DNA of 64,000 nt from Duganella radicis (GCF_009720825.1 NZ_WNKY01000002.1:62001-126000), one strand, 5' to 3'; shown: positions 23,656 to 33,255, counted from the first letter of the stretch. A program made the numbers and translations. Notes: a model not told the origin generated them from the letters alone.

Positions 23656-24552
23656 ATGAATCAGAACGACGACGATACCGATTGGATGATAGAAGACGAG
23701 GCGCCCGCCGGCCAGCCGCGTCCCGGTGCCGCAGCAGCCGCCCCGGTCGCCACGCCGCCGCCATGGCGGGTGCTGATCGTGGACGACGATGTCGACGTCC
23801 ACGTGGTCACCAAGTTCTCTCTCAGCAATGCCTGCTTCCAGGGCCGCCGCCTGAGCTTCCTGCACGCCTACAGCGGCGAGGAAGCGCTTAACGTGCTGCG
23901 TAACACCCCCGACATCGCGCTGGTGCTGCTGGACGTCATCATGGAAACCAGCGACGCCGGCCTGCACGTGGCGCGCCAGATCCGCGACCAGTTGCACAAT
24001 CAGCTGGTGCGGATTGTGCTGCGCACCGGCCAGCCCGGCCAGGCGCTGGAGCACAGCATCATCCTTGATTACGACATCAACGATTTCTGGTGCAAGACCG
24101 ACCTCACCACCCGCAAGCTGTTCACCACCGTGATCTCGTCGCTGCGCGCCTACGCCGGGCTGGAGGAGGCGCACCGCCACACCCAGGCCCTGCAAGTGGA
24201 ACTGGACGCGGCGCGCCGGCTGCTGGCTGCGGTCGACCAGCACGCCGTGCTGCTGACGCTCGATGAGCGCGGCCGCATCGCCAGCGTCAACGACAAATGC
24301 TGCGCGGTGTTCCAGTTCAGCCGCGAGGAACTGGTGGGCGCCGATCCGCGCCTGCTGCATCCCTCGCCCTACCCGCAGGACCAGCTGGCCGATGCCCTGC
24401 AAGCGCTCAAGGATGGCGAAGCCTGGACCGATGTGATCAGCACCTGGCGGCGCGACGGCCAGGAAGTCCGCCTGCGCATCACCGCCAGCGGCGACGGCGG
24501 CGGCGCCATCGTCGTCGGCAGCGTGCTGCAAGCGCTGAAAAAGCCGCTCTGA
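23656..24552 (+). CDS. REC-PAS signalling protein without output domain
   Basis: 298 residues. Start 23656 is the first ATG giving a normal N-terminus; the upstream in-frame codon at 23533 would add 41 residues and lacks a ribosome binding site. Seen: an acidic, Ala/Pro-rich N-terminal tail, a receiver domain (WRVLIVDDDVDVH, LVLLDVIMETSDAG with phospho-Asp, IVLRTGQPG, FWCKTDLTTR), a helical linker (EEAHRHTQALQVELDAARRLL) and a PAS domain (AVLLTLDERGRIASVNDKCCAVFQFSREELVGADPRLLHPSPYP). No kinase, HTH or cyclase follows, so it probably works by protein contact. REC domains of this LRTGQPG type are found in DUF3369-like regulators. Confidence 0.85.
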   Translation: MNQNDDDTDWMIEDEAPAGQPRPGAAAAAPVATPPPWRVLIVDDDVDVHVVTKFSLSNACFQGRRLSFLHAYSGEEALNVLRNTPDIALVLLDVIMETSDAGLHVARQIRDQLHNQLVRIVLRTGQPGQALEHSIILDYDINDFWCKTDLTTRKLFTTVISSLRAYAGLEEAHRHTQALQVELDAARRLLAAVDQHAVLLTLDERGRIASVNDKCCAVFQFSREELVGADPRLLHPSPYPQDQLADALQALKDGEAWTDVISTWRRDGQEVRLRITASGDGGGAIVVGSVLQALKKPL

Positions 24553-24558
24553 CGGCGA

Positions 24559-24579
24559 TATCCACAGGAGCTGTGGATA
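24559..24579. repeat. Palindrome TATCCACA-N5-TGTGGATA, copy 2
   Basis: Same arms and spacer length as the copy at 23345-23365, here with spacer GGAGC and pairing that extends to 11-bp arms (24557-24567 and 24571-24581). It begins 5 bp after the REC-PAS stop codon and could also act as a hairpin terminator, though no T-run follows. Confidence 0.6.
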
Positions 24580-24774
24580 TCTATGTGGACAGCACCCCAT
24601 TGACAATGGATACAGCCTGTAACGGCGCGGTTTGCTATAAATTGCCCATCCAACAGGCAAAAATAATATCCTTTAAAATCAATAGCTTAAAATCTTACCG
24701 ATTGTGACAAGAAGACTTTTCAAAAAAATTCTTGTCAACATGATTTGTGCATAAGTAAACCTGCTCAGCGTCGG

Positions 24775-24999
24775 TCAATGCGGCGCTTTTCGGCGCTGAT
24801 CGGGCCGTAATAGCACGCGTTCGATCACTTTCGGGTCGACGTTGTGCGACTTCAGGTATTCGATCGCGCATACGGTGTTGAAACTGGATTGCACAGTGAT
24901 GCCGCGTTCGACCACGGCGCTGCATTCGGTGTCGTGGCGCTGCTGAAACAGCATGGTGGGCGGTGCGGATTCCAGGCTGGAGACTAGCGTGACGTTCAT
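24775..24999 (-). CDS. Small conserved-looking hypothetical protein
   Basis: 74 residues from ATG 24999 (AAGG at 6 bp; a directly preceding ATG at 25002 is the alternative). Begins MNVTLVSSLESAPPTMLFQ and contains a helical segment SSFNTVCAIEYLKSHNVDPKVIERVL that would suit a small DNA- or protein-binding fold. Family not recognised. The 221-bp gap on its left side holds palindrome copy 2 and AT-rich sequence. Confidence 0.6.
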   Translation of the reverse strand: MNVTLVSSLESAPPTMLFQQRHDTECSAVVERGITVQSSFNTVCAIEYLKSHNVDPKVIERVLLRPDQRRKAPH

Positions 25000-25117
25000 C
25001 ATGATCCTTGGTGAAAATGAGGGCTGCCGCCCGATCGGTGATGCGCTCAAGGAGTATGGTCGACGGTAGGAGAAAGTCAATGTCAGCCTCCTATCATTTC
25101 GCAATTATAATGAGGGC

Positions 25118-25693
25118 ATGACGCCCGATACTGCCCGCCCCCGCCCGGCCTCCCTGCTGGATCTGTTTATATCGTTCACCATTCTTGCCCTGCAAGGCTT
25201 CGGCGGCGTGCTGGCCGTGGTCCAGCGCGAGCTGGTGGAGCGCAAAAAGTGGCTGACGCCGGAGGAATTCATCGAAGACTGGGCGGTCGCGCAAATCATG
25301 CCAGGACCGAACGTGGTCAACCTGTCGCTGATGGTGGGCGACCGCTACTTCGGCCTGCGCGGCGCCCTGACCGCGCTGGCCGGCATGCTGTGCGTGCCGC
25401 TGCTGGTGGTGCTGGGCCTGGCCTTGTTGTACGCCCAGTACGGCAGCCATCCGGGCGTGGCCGGCGCGCTGCGCGGCATGGCGGCGGTGGCGGCCGGCAT
25501 GATCGCCGCGACCGGCCTCAAGCTGGCCTCGGCCCTGCGCTCGCATCCGCTGCCGCGCTGGCTGACCACGCTGATCGCGGCGCTGTGCGTGGTGTGCGTG
25601 CTGGTGCTGCGCCTGCCGCTGGGCTACACCCTGCTGATCGTCGGCGGCGTGGCGTGCGCGCTGACCTGGCGCAAGCTGAAAGGAGCGACATGA
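25118..25693 (+). CDS. chrA: Chromate transporter half, first of a split pair
   Basis: 191 residues, polytopic. Seen: SFTILALQGFGGVLAVVQRELVERKKWLTPEEFIEDWAVAQIMPGPNVVNLSLMVG, the chromate-transporter (CHR) domain signature with G-G and the P-G-P motif. Short CHR proteins work as heterodimers of two homologous halves in opposite topology; the second half overlaps by 4 bp (ATGA). Exports chromate, or in some species takes up sulfate-like anions. Given the sulfur genes 3 kb away, an oxyanion role is reasonable, but the substrate is not shown. Confidence 0.88.
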   Translation: MTPDTARPRPASLLDLFISFTILALQGFGGVLAVVQRELVERKKWLTPEEFIEDWAVAQIMPGPNVVNLSLMVGDRYFGLRGALTALAGMLCVPLLVVLGLALLYAQYGSHPGVAGALRGMAAVAAGMIAATGLKLASALRSHPLPRWLTTLIAALCVVCVLVLRLPLGYTLLIVGGVACALTWRKLKGAT

Positions 25694-26277
25694 ACGAGGC
25701 GCCGCTCCACATCGTGCTGACTTTCAGCGACTGGCTGAGCTTGTTCGGCCACTACATGATGCTGTCGCTGATGTCGATCGGCGGCGCCATCTCCACCACC
25801 ACCGAGATGCACCGCTACCTGGTGGTGGAACAGCACTGGCTGACGCAGGAACAATTCAATAATTCGATCGCCATCGCGCAGGCGGCGCCGGGTCCGAACG
25901 TGCTGTTCGTGGCGCTGATGGGCTGGAACGTCGGCCTGAACGCGGGCAGCTACACCATGGCGCTGGCGGGCGTGGCGGTGACCATGCTGGGCATCCTGGC
26001 GCCGGCCACCACCCTGACCTACATGGCCGCGCGCTGGGGCCACCGCAACCGCGAGTTGCTGGGCGTGCGCGCGTTCAAGCAAGGCATGGCGCCGGTGGTG
26101 GTGGGCCTGATGGTGTCGGTGGGCGTGATCCTGGCCGCCAGCAACGACAAACCCGCGACCGATTGGCCGCTGTGGCTGATCTCCGCCGTGGCCGGCCTGC
26201 TGATCTGGCGCACCCGCATCCACCTGTTGTGGCTGCTGGCCGCGGGCGCGCTGATCGGCTGGTTCCTGCCGGGGTGA
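25690..26277 (+). CDS. chrA: Chromate transporter half, second of a split pair
   Basis: 195 residues; ATG 25690 overlaps the stop of the first half and has AGGAG upstream. Seen: SLMSIGGAISTTTEMHRYLVVEQHWLTQEQFNNSIAIAQAAPGPNVLFVALMGW, again the CHR signature with PGP. Homologous to the first half but diverged, as usual in SCHR pairs. Stop directly abuts the stop of the convergent amidohydrolase gene. Confidence 0.88.
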   Translation: MNEAPLHIVLTFSDWLSLFGHYMMLSLMSIGGAISTTTEMHRYLVVEQHWLTQEQFNNSIAIAQAAPGPNVLFVALMGWNVGLNAGSYTMALAGVAVTMLGILAPATTLTYMAARWGHRNRELLGVRAFKQGMAPVVVGLMVSVGVILAASNDKPATDWPLWLISAVAGLLIWRTRIHLLWLLAAGALIGWFLPG

Positions 26278-28038
26278 TTACTTGTTCTGGTAGCCGCCGT
26301 AGTATTTGACGGGGCTCCAGTCCGGCTGCACCTCCAGCCTGGCCGGCGCGTATTGCTGGTACTCCGGCGCCGCGTACACCACCTTGCCGTTGACGATGGT
26401 CAGGCTGGATTCGAGGTTCTTGATCTTCTCCACGTCCATGGTGAAGTAGTCCTGCGGCAGGATCACCACGTCGGCGTACTGGCCCTTGGCCAGCGTGCCT
26501 TTCAGCTTTTCCTCGCCACTCATCCAGGCGCTGCCCTGGGTCATCAGCTTCAAGGCCTGATAGCGGCTCAGCACATCCTTGTCCTGCCAGATCTTCAGAC
26601 CGCCGGCGGTCTTGCCGGTCACCGCCCAGTAGATCGACGGCCACGGGCCGTAGCTTGACACGCGCGTGCCGTCGGTGCCGAGGCCGACCGGGATCTTCAT
26701 CGCCAGCATCTTCCGGATCGGTGGCATCTGGCGCGTTTGGGCGCCGTACTGCTTCCAGTACAGCTCACCCTGGAAGTACATGCGGTCCTGCACCGCGATG
26801 CCGCCGCCCAGCGCCTTCACGCGCGCCAGCTGCTTGTCGCTGATGGTCTCGGCGTGGTCAAAGAACCAGCGCAGGCCATTCAGCGGCGTGTCCTTGTTCA
26901 CTTTTTCGATCACCGCCAGATCGCGGTCGATGCTTTCGTCATAGGTGGCGTGGATGCGGAACGGCCAGCGGTTCTTGATCAGCAGGCGCAACACAGGCTC
27001 CAGCTCGCTTTCCATGTGCGACGGCATGTCGGGACGCGGCTCCAGGAAGTTTTCAAAGTCGGCCGCGCTCCACACCAGATTCTCGCCGCCGCCCTCGGTG
27101 TTATAGCCGTTGGCGTAGAACAGGTGATCGTTCTTGTCCGGATGGGTCTGGGTCAGCCAGCGCTGGTAGTCTTCCAACTCCTTGCCCGGCTTTTGCGCGA
27201 ACAGGTAGTAGGAGGTGCGCACCGTCAGCTTGCCGTTTTTCGCCAGCTCCAGGCTGACCGCGTAATCGTCCGGATACGCCTGGCCGCCGCCACCGGCGTC
27301 AATCGCGCTGGTCAGGCCGAGGCGGTTCAATTCGGTGTAATACTGCTGGGTCGAGTTCAGCTGCTGCTCGCGCGGCAGCGCGCCGGTCTTGGCCAGCGTG
27401 GTGTACAGGATCATGGCATTGGGCTTGGCGATCAGCTTGCCGGTCGGCTTGCCGTCCGCGCCTAGCTCCACCACGCCATCCTTGAACCTGGTGTCGGCGT
27501 TGTAGCCGAGGGTCTCGATACCCTTCTTGTTCAGGAAGCCGAGGCCGTACAGATACAGCAGGAATACCGGCTTGTCCGGCACCGCTGCATTGATTTCTTC
27601 CAGCGTCGGCAGGCGCTTTTCTTCAAACTGGTATTCGTTCCAGCCGCCCACGACCTTGACCCAGCCGCCCTCCGGCGTACGCGCGGCCTGCTCCTTCAGC
27701 ATCTGCAAGGCTTGCTTGAGCGAGGTCACGCCATCCCAGCGCAGCTCGGCGTTGTAGTTGAGGCCTTCGCGGATGATGTGCAGGTGCGAGTCATTGAGGC
27801 CGGGGATCACGGTCTTGCCGGCGGCGTCGATGACCTGGGTGCCGGCGGTCTTGCGTTTGAGGATCTGGGCGTTGCTGCCCACGGCGTCGATCTTGCCGTC
27901 CTTGATGGCGAGGGCTTGCGCGAAAGCGCCCTCTTTGGTCATGGTGGCGACCTTGCCGTTGATGATGATGAGGTCGGTGGCGTGCGCGTGGAACGCGCAG
28001 GCGGCGGCCGCCGCGAATGCGAGCTGCTTCAATTTCAT
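26278..28038 (-). CDS. Exported amidohydrolase (YtcJ/AepA-like)
   Basis: 586 residues with GGAG upstream of the ATG. Seen: signal peptide (MKLKQLAFAAAAACAFHAHA), the amidohydrolase opening DLIIINGKVATMTKEGAFAQALAIKDGKI, the metal-binding HLH in GLNDSHLHI, and a C-terminal strand region KGTLAKGQYADVVILPQDYFTM typical of composite-domain metallo-hydrolases. Relatives act on cyclic amides or remain uncharacterised; AepA was named as an exoenzyme regulator. Periplasmic location is predicted. Transcribed leftward behind the YceI gene but separated from it by a strong terminator. Confidence 0.87.
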   Translation of the reverse strand: MKLKQLAFAAAAACAFHAHATDLIIINGKVATMTKEGAFAQALAIKDGKIDAVGSNAQILKRKTAGTQVIDAAGKTVIPGLNDSHLHIIREGLNYNAELRWDGVTSLKQALQMLKEQAARTPEGGWVKVVGGWNEYQFEEKRLPTLEEINAAVPDKPVFLLYLYGLGFLNKKGIETLGYNADTRFKDGVVELGADGKPTGKLIAKPNAMILYTTLAKTGALPREQQLNSTQQYYTELNRLGLTSAIDAGGGGQAYPDDYAVSLELAKNGKLTVRTSYYLFAQKPGKELEDYQRWLTQTHPDKNDHLFYANGYNTEGGGENLVWSAADFENFLEPRPDMPSHMESELEPVLRLLIKNRWPFRIHATYDESIDRDLAVIEKVNKDTPLNGLRWFFDHAETISDKQLARVKALGGGIAVQDRMYFQGELYWKQYGAQTRQMPPIRKMLAMKIPVGLGTDGTRVSSYGPWPSIYWAVTGKTAGGLKIWQDKDVLSRYQALKLMTQGSAWMSGEEKLKGTLAKGQYADVVILPQDYFTMDVEKIKNLESSLTIVNGKVVYAAPEYQQYAPARLEVQPDWSPVKYYGGYQNK

Positions 28039-28049
28039 AACTACTCCAG

Positions 28050-28087
28050 AAAAATAAAAACCGGCGCGGCGATCAATGCCGCGCCGG
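28050..28087 (-). terminator. Rho-independent terminator after the YceI gene
   Basis: A perfect 10-bp GC-rich stem with a 7-nt loop (arms 28061-28070 and 28078-28087), followed on the minus strand by TTTTTATTTTT. A textbook intrinsic terminator, ending 12 bp before the amidohydrolase start codon. Confidence 0.85.
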
Positions 28088-28127
28088 CAGCGTGTCAGAG
28101 AATTGAGGCGAGCTCAGTTCCCGTGAA

Positions 28128-28694
28128 TTAGTCTTTCAGCGCTTCGATGGCGAAGGTCAGGGTCACGTCGTCGCTCACGTGCGGCGCGTATTTGCCGGCG
28201 TTGAATTCGCTACGCTTGATGGTGGCGGTGGCGTTGGCGCCGCAGGCCAGTTTCTTCATCATCGGGTGGTCCATGCACTGGAAGTGGGTGACGGTCAGGG
28301 TCACAGGCTTGGTCACGCCCTTGATGGTCAGGTTGCCTTCAACCGTCGATGGCACGTCGCCTTTGAAGTTGACCTTGGTCGACTTGTAGGTGATGGTTGG
28401 GAACTTGGCGGTGTCGAGGAAATCTTCGCCCTGGATGTGGCCATCGAACAGCTTGGAGCCGGTGTCGACCGATTTGGCATCGATGGTCGCTTCCACGGAA
28501 CCGGTCTTGGCGGCGCGGTCCAGCGTCACTTTGGCGGTGGTGTTGTTGAAGCGGCTTTGCTGGGTCGAATAGCCGAAGTGGCTGTAGCTGAAGCTGGAGA
28601 AGGTGTGGTTGGCGTCCGACGAGAAGCTCTCAGGAGCGGCAAAAGCGGACAGGGACACACCGGCGGCGATCAACAGGGCAACGATTTTTTTCAT
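28128..28694 (-). CDS. YceI-family periplasmic lipocalin-like protein
   Basis: 188 residues. Seen: signal peptide (MKKIVALLIAAGVSLSAFA), then the YceI pattern FSSDANHTFSSFSYSHFGYSTQQSRFNNTTAKVTLD, GHIQGEDFLDTAKFPTITYKSTKV and GNLTIKGVTKPVTLTV. YceI proteins form an eight-stranded barrel that binds isoprenoid or amphiphilic molecules; the physiological role is usually unknown. Monocistronic by its own terminator. Confidence 0.93.
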   Translation of the reverse strand: MKKIVALLIAAGVSLSAFAAPESFSSDANHTFSSFSYSHFGYSTQQSRFNNTTAKVTLDRAAKTGSVEATIDAKSVDTGSKLFDGHIQGEDFLDTAKFPTITYKSTKVNFKGDVPSTVEGNLTIKGVTKPVTLTVTHFQCMDHPMMKKLACGANATATIKRSEFNAGKYAPHVSDDVTLTFAIEALKD

Positions 28695-28875
28695 TTAGAA
28701 ACTCCTAATGTAGGGAACAAGATTGTTCGAGTGAGGACGATTATGCTCGCGACATCTAAAGTTGTAAAACGAAAAATTTACCGCTTTACTATCGATAAAA
28801 TCGATCATTACCGCATGCCGTTATGATAACGGAGCGATCAACAAACGGTATCTGTCTTAAGGCGTGTGAGGGGAT

Positions 28876-28901
28876 TACCCGGCCGGGGAAGTGGCCGGGT
28901 A
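28876..28901 (-). terminator. Hairpin at the end of the ssu operon
   Basis: A perfect 9-bp stem (arms 28876-28884 and 28893-28901) with an 8-nt loop, beginning 6 bp after the ssuB stop. No U-tract follows, so it is a weak or Rho-assisted terminator. Confidence 0.55.
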
Positions 28902-28906
28902 GTGCA

Positions 28907-29722
28907 TCAGGCCGCGATGGCGGCGTCGGTGGCGGCAGTCTGGTTGAGGATGCGGCTCAGCAGGCGCTGCTCCAGCGCCGCGAAGGCGGCGTTGCCGCGC
29001 GCGCGCGGGCGCGGCAGCTCGACCTTCAGGTCCAGCGTGATGCGGCCCTCTTCGATCAGCACCACGCGGTCGGCCAGCGCGATCGCTTCCTGCACGTCGT
29101 GCGTCACCAGCACGGCGGTGAAGCCGCGCGACAGCCACAGGGATTCGATCAACTGCTGCATCTCGATGCGGGTCAGCGCATCCAGTGCGCCCAGCGGTTC
29201 ATCCAGCAGCAGCAACTGCGGCTCGTGCAGCAGCGCGCGCGCCAGGGCCACGCGCTGACGCTGGCCGCCCGACAGCTCCGAAGGCCAATCGTTGGCGCGT
29301 TCCGCCAGCCCCACCGTGGCCAGCGTGGCCGCCGCCGCGTTCAGGGAGCGCGGCAGGCCGATCGCCACATTCTCCAACACCGTCTTCCACGGCAGCAGGC
29401 GCGCCTCCTGGAACATGATGCGGATGCTGGCCGCGATGCCGTTCTTGCCCACCGCGATGCTGCCCTGCTCCGCCGTTTCCAGGCCCGCGATCGCGCGCAG
29501 CAAGGTGCTCTTGCCGCAGCCGCTACGGCCGACGATGGCCACGAACTCGCCCGGCGCCAGCTCCAGTTGCACATCCTTGAGCACCTGGCGCGAGCCGAAT
29601 GACTTGCTTACCTTGTCCAGCGCCAGCGACACGCCCTGGCGGCGCGGCGGCGACGACGACGACCACGCCGCGCCCTCGCGCGGGAACACGCTGGTATCGA
29701 ATAAAGCGGTGGATATAAACAT
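28907..29722 (-). CDS. ssuB: Aliphatic sulfonate ABC transporter ATPase SsuB
   Basis: 271 residues, AAGGAG upstream. Seen: Walker [17 protein letters not shown], signature [15 protein letters not shown], Walker [13 protein letters not shown] and the H-loop VTHD. The first 30 residues are an extra Ser/Pro-rich stretch before the ABC domain. Last gene of ssuEADCB; energises import of alkanesulfonates used as sulfur source. Confidence 0.94.
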   Translation of the reverse strand: MFISTALFDTSVFPREGAAWSSSSPPRRQGVSLALDKVSKSFGSRQVLKDVQLELAPGEFVAIVGRSGCGKSTLLRAIAGLETAEQGSIAVGKNGIAASIRIMFQEARLLPWKTVLENVAIGLPRSLNAAAATLATVGLAERANDWPSELSGGQRQRVALARALLHEPQLLLLDEPLGALDALTRIEMQQLIESLWLSRGFTAVLVTHDVQEAIALADRVVLIEEGRITLDLKVELPRPRARGNAAFAALEQRLLSRILNQTAATDAAIAA

Positions 29723-29731
29723 GCGTTCTCC

Positions 29732-30493
29732 TTAACGGTATGCGGGATTCCAGCGCAGGAAGTGCTTCTCCATTCCGCGCGAAACCAAATCAGCCAGCTT
29801 GCCCAGCAAGGCATACAACAGAATCCCGACCAGCACCACGTCGGTTTGCAGGAATTCGCGGGCGTTCATGGTCATGTAGCCGATGCCGGCTTGGGCGGAA
29901 ATGGTTTCCGCCACGATCAGCAACACCCACACCAGGCCGAGCGAAAAACGCACGCCGACCAGTATCGACGGCAGCGCCGCCGGCAGGATCACATCGCGGT
30001 ACAGCGGCCAACCGGACAAGCCGTAACTGCGCGCCATCTCGATCAGGCCCTGGTCGGCCGAGCGAATGCCGTGGAAGGTGTTCAGGTACACAGGGAAGAA
30101 CACGCCCACCGCCAACAGAAACAGCTTGGCCGTTTCATCGATGCCGAACCACAGGATCACCAAAGGAATCAGGGCCAGCGCCGGGATGTTGCGGATCATT
30201 TGCAGCGTGGTGTCGAGCAGCGTTTCGGCGCCGCGGAAACTGCCGGTCAGCAGGCCGAGCGCCAGACCCAGGCCCGCGCCGATGGCGAAGCCGCTGGCCG
30301 CGCGCCACAAGCTGGTACGCAAATGCGTCCACAGTTCGCCCGATTCCGCCAGTGACCAGAAGGCCTTGGCCACCGCCCACGGCTCCGGCAGGATGCGGCT
30401 GGACAGCCAGCCCAGTTGCGACGACACCTGCCACACCGCGATCAGCAGCACCGGCAGCACCCACGGCGTCCATGCGCTTTGCTTCTTCTTCAT
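29732..30493 (-). CDS. ssuC: Aliphatic sulfonate ABC transporter permease SsuC
   Basis: 253 residues, about six membrane segments, with the permease EAA-type loop GIRSADQGLIEMARSYGLSGWPLYRDVILPAALP. Its ATG follows the ssuD stop directly (30493/30494), and ssuB follows after 9 bp. Inner-membrane channel partner of SsuA and SsuB. Confidence 0.94.
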   Translation of the reverse strand: MKKKQSAWTPWVLPVLLIAVWQVSSQLGWLSSRILPEPWAVAKAFWSLAESGELWTHLRTSLWRAASGFAIGAGLGLALGLLTGSFRGAETLLDTTLQMIRNIPALALIPLVILWFGIDETAKLFLLAVGVFFPVYLNTFHGIRSADQGLIEMARSYGLSGWPLYRDVILPAALPSILVGVRFSLGLVWVLLIVAETISAQAGIGYMTMNAREFLQTDVVLVGILLYALLGKLADLVSRGMEKHFLRWNPAYR

Positions 30494-31645
30494 CTACGCC
30501 GCCTTCTTCTTGGGGATGATGTCGCTGGCCATGATCTCGCCGAAGGGGCCGGTCAGCGATTGCTCGCCATGGTCCTTGCCCTTGCCCAGCAGCGGGAACA
30601 CCAGCTCCGCAAAGCGGTACGACTCTTCCAGATGCGGGTAGCCCGAGAAAATGAAGGTCTCGATGCCGAGTTCCTGATACTCGCGGATGCGCGCCGCCAC
30701 CGTTTCGGGGTCGCCCACCAGCGCGGTCCCGGCACCACCACGCACCAGTCCCACGCCGGCCCAGAGGTTGGGCGATACTTCGAGCTTGTCACGGCGGCCG
30801 CCGTGCAAAGCTGCCATTCGTTGCTGTCCTACCGAATCCATTTTCTGGAACGCCGCCTGCGCCTTGGCGATGGTTTCATCGTCCAGATGGCTGATCAGCT
30901 CATCGGCGGCGCGCCATGCTTCCTCATTCGTTTCGCGCACGATGACGTGCAGGCGAATGCCGAATTTGACGGTGCGGCCATGTCTGGCGGCGCGCGCGCG
31001 GATGTCGTCCAGCTTTGCCGCCACGGCGGCCGGCGGTTCGCCCCAGGTCAGGTACACGTCCATCTGCTCGGCCGCCAGTTCATGCGCCGGCTCCGACGAA
31101 CCGCCGAAGTACAGCGGTGGGTAAGGCTTCTGCACCGGCGGGTACAGCGTTTTGGCGCCCTTCACCGTGATATGTTTGCCTTCAAAGTCGTAGCCCTTGT
31201 CGCCGCCCTCGCCGGCCAGCGAGGCGCGCCACACGCGGATGAATTCATCCGAGATTTCGTAGCGCCTGGCGTGATCGGCGAACAGGCCATCCGCTTCCAG
31301 TTCGCCCTGATCGCCACCGGTGACGACGTTGATCAGCAGACGGCCATTGGACAGGCGGTCGAAAGTCGAGGCCATGCGCACGGCGAGACCCGGCGTGGTC
31401 AGGCCCGGGCGGATCGCCACCAGGAATTTCAGTTTCTGCGTGACGTGGATCAGCGACGACGCCACCACCCACGCATCTTCGCAGGAGCGGCCGGTCGGCA
31501 GCAGCACGCCGTCGTAGCCCAGCGTGTCGGCGGCCACCGCCACCTGCTTCAGATAGTTGGCGTCGATAGGACGCGAGCCTTTGGAGGTGCCGAGATAGCG
31601 GCTGTCACCGTGGGTCGGAATAAACCAGAATACATTCAGAGACAT
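30494..31645 (-). CDS. ssuD: FMNH2-dependent alkanesulfonate monooxygenase SsuD
   Basis: 383 residues. Seen: the bacterial-luciferase-like start [24 protein letters not shown] and [26 protein letters not shown], both characteristic of SsuD, and [11 protein letters not shown]. With FMNH2 from SsuE and oxygen it cleaves alkanesulfonates to aldehyde and sulfite. Located between ssuA and ssuC as in E. coli ssuEADCB. Confidence 0.96.
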   Translation of the reverse strand: MSLNVFWFIPTHGDSRYLGTSKGSRPIDANYLKQVAVAADTLGYDGVLLPTGRSCEDAWVVASSLIHVTQKLKFLVAIRPGLTTPGLAVRMASTFDRLSNGRLLINVVTGGDQGELEADGLFADHARRYEISDEFIRVWRASLAGEGGDKGYDFEGKHITVKGAKTLYPPVQKPYPPLYFGGSSEPAHELAAEQMDVYLTWGEPPAAVAAKLDDIRARAARHGRTVKFGIRLHVIVRETNEEAWRAADELISHLDDETIAKAQAAFQKMDSVGQQRMAALHGGRRDKLEVSPNLWAGVGLVRGGAGTALVGDPETVAARIREYQELGIETFIFSGYPHLEESYRFAELVFPLLGKGKDHGEQSLTGPFGEIMASDIIPKKKAA

Positions 31646-31654
31646 CGTTGTTCC

Positions 31655-32605
31655 TTATTGCGCATCCTTGACCGCGATCGGTTTCGGGATCAATTTCAGG
31701 TTGGAGAAGGCGTCGGCCAGCTTCTGCTGCTGCGCCAGCACTTCGCCGGTGATCGGCTTGACGCCGTAGGAATAGCGCGAGGCGGCCAGCGCCACCACGT
31801 CCACATCGAGCCCCGTTTGTGCCGACAGGATTTGCGCGACTTCCTTCGGATTCTTCGCGCCCCACTCGTCCACCTTGGCGATTTCCTCCAGCACGATGCG
31901 AATAATGTCGCCGTTCTTCTCCGCATACGAACGCGCGGCCAGGTAGAACTGGTGGTTCGCCACCAGCCCTTTGCCGTCGGCCAGCACGCGCGCGCTCAAC
32001 TGCTTCTCCGCGGCGGCCAGGAACGGGTCCCAGATCACCCACGCATCCACGCTGCCGCGCTCAAACGCCGCGCGCGCGTCGGCCGGCGTCAGGTACAGTA
32101 CTTCGATATCCTTGTAGGCCACGCCGGCTTTTTCCAGCGCCTTGACCAACAGGTAGTGCACATTGGAGCCCTTGTTCAGCGCCACCTTCTTGCCCTTCAA
32201 GTCCGCCACGCCGCGCAGTTTGGAATCCTTGGGCACGACGATCGCCTCGCTGCCCGGCGACGGCGGCTCATTGCCGACATAAACCAGATTGGCGCCGGCC
32301 GCCTGCGCAAAGATAGGCGGCGCTTCGCCCACCGTGCCGAAGTCCACGCTGCCCACGTTCAGGCCCTCCAGCAGTTGCGGACCGGCCGGGAACTCGGTCC
32401 ACTTGACCGTGATGTTGCGGGCGGCGAGACGCTGCTCCAGCGTGCCGCGGCCCTTCAACAGCGTCAGCGTGCCGTACTTCTGATAACCGATGCGCACCTC
32501 CTGCTTTGCCTGCGCCTGGCCACTGCTGGTGGCCGCCATCACGCCCGCCGCAAACAGCAGGCCCAGAGTGTGACGGCGCGCCGCGCGTTTTTGATCGATG
32601 CTCAT
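31655..32605 (-). CDS. ssuA: Sulfonate-binding periplasmic protein SsuA
   Basis: 316 residues. Seen: a twin-Arg-like N-terminus with hydrophobic core (TLGLLFAAGVMAATSSGQAQA), then VRIGYQKYGTLTLLKGRGTLEQRL and GSVDFGTVGEAPPIFAQAAGANLVYVG, the SsuA/NrtA/TauA signature. Periplasmic receptor delivering sulfonates to SsuBC. Followed by ssuD after 9 bp. Confidence 0.95.
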   Translation of the reverse strand: MSIDQKRAARRHTLGLLFAAGVMAATSSGQAQAKQEVRIGYQKYGTLTLLKGRGTLEQRLAARNITVKWTEFPAGPQLLEGLNVGSVDFGTVGEAPPIFAQAAGANLVYVGNEPPSPGSEAIVVPKDSKLRGVADLKGKKVALNKGSNVHYLLVKALEKAGVAYKDIEVLYLTPADARAAFERGSVDAWVIWDPFLAAAEKQLSARVLADGKGLVANHQFYLAARSYAEKNGDIIRIVLEEIAKVDEWGAKNPKEVAQILSAQTGLDVDVVALAASRYSYGVKPITGEVLAQQQKLADAFSNLKLIPKPIAVKDAQ

Positions 32606-32614
32606 TGAAACTCC

Positions 32615-33202
32615 TTAGCGGGCCAGGCGCACCGGCTGCGCGCTGGCGACAAATATTTGGTCCGGCTGCTTGCGCTGCGCATGCAGCGCGGCCGACAGCG
32701 CGTCCACACCAGCCTGCACGCGCCAGGCGATGGCCTGATCCACGGTCAGGCCGCTGACGTCACTCCAGGTCAGCTGCTGCGAAGTGGCGTAAATACTGGT
32801 GAACACCTGGCGCGCATCCAGCGCATGCAGCACCGGGCGCAGCGCATAGTCCAGCGCCAGCATGTGCGACTGGCTGCCGCCGGTGGCCAATGGCAGCACC
32901 AGCTTGTCCTTCAAGCCGTCTTGTGGCAGCAGATCGAGGAAGGCTTTCAGCAGGCCGGTGTAGGAAGCTTTATAGATAGGGGTGGCGATCACGATGGCTT
33001 CCACTTCGGCCACGGCGTCGACCGCGCGCTTGAGCGCCAGGTCGGCGAAGTCCGCGTGCAGCAGCGCCTTGGCCGGCAGGTCGCGCACATTCAGCCTGGT
33101 GTAGCGGTGGCCGAGCGCGGCCAGCTTGTCGCCGACGTGATCCAGCAAACGGCCGGTGCTCGATGGCGCGGCCGGGCTGCCGCTCAGTAGAAGAATGCTC
33201 AT
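32615..33202 (-). CDS. ssuE: NADPH-dependent FMN reductase SsuE
   Basis: 195 residues; start 33202 is preceded by AGGGGACA, and longer in-frame starts run into the promoter region. Seen: ILLLSGSPAAPSSTGRLLDHV (FMN phosphate loop) and VIATPIYKASYTGLLKAFLDLLPQ, diagnostic for SsuE/MsuE. Provides FMNH2 to SsuD and perhaps to the divergent flavin-dependent enzymes. First gene of the leftward operon. Confidence 0.94.
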   Translation of the reverse strand: MSILLLSGSPAAPSSTGRLLDHVGDKLAALGHRYTRLNVRDLPAKALLHADFADLALKRAVDAVAEVEAIVIATPIYKASYTGLLKAFLDLLPQDGLKDKLVLPLATGGSQSHMLALDYALRPVLHALDARQVFTSIYATSQQLTWSDVSGLTVDQAIAWRVQAGVDALSAALHAQRKQPDQIFVASAQPVRLAR

Positions 33203-33255
33203 GGTCTGTCCCCTGTCTTGATGGTGGCAGCCAGCATAAATGCGCCCGGTAGAAA

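Noticed and set aside
30416..32608. A 730-codon plus-strand frame over the ssuCDA genes
   Set aside because: Antisense shadow; the ssu products have unmistakable family motifs and the shadow has none.
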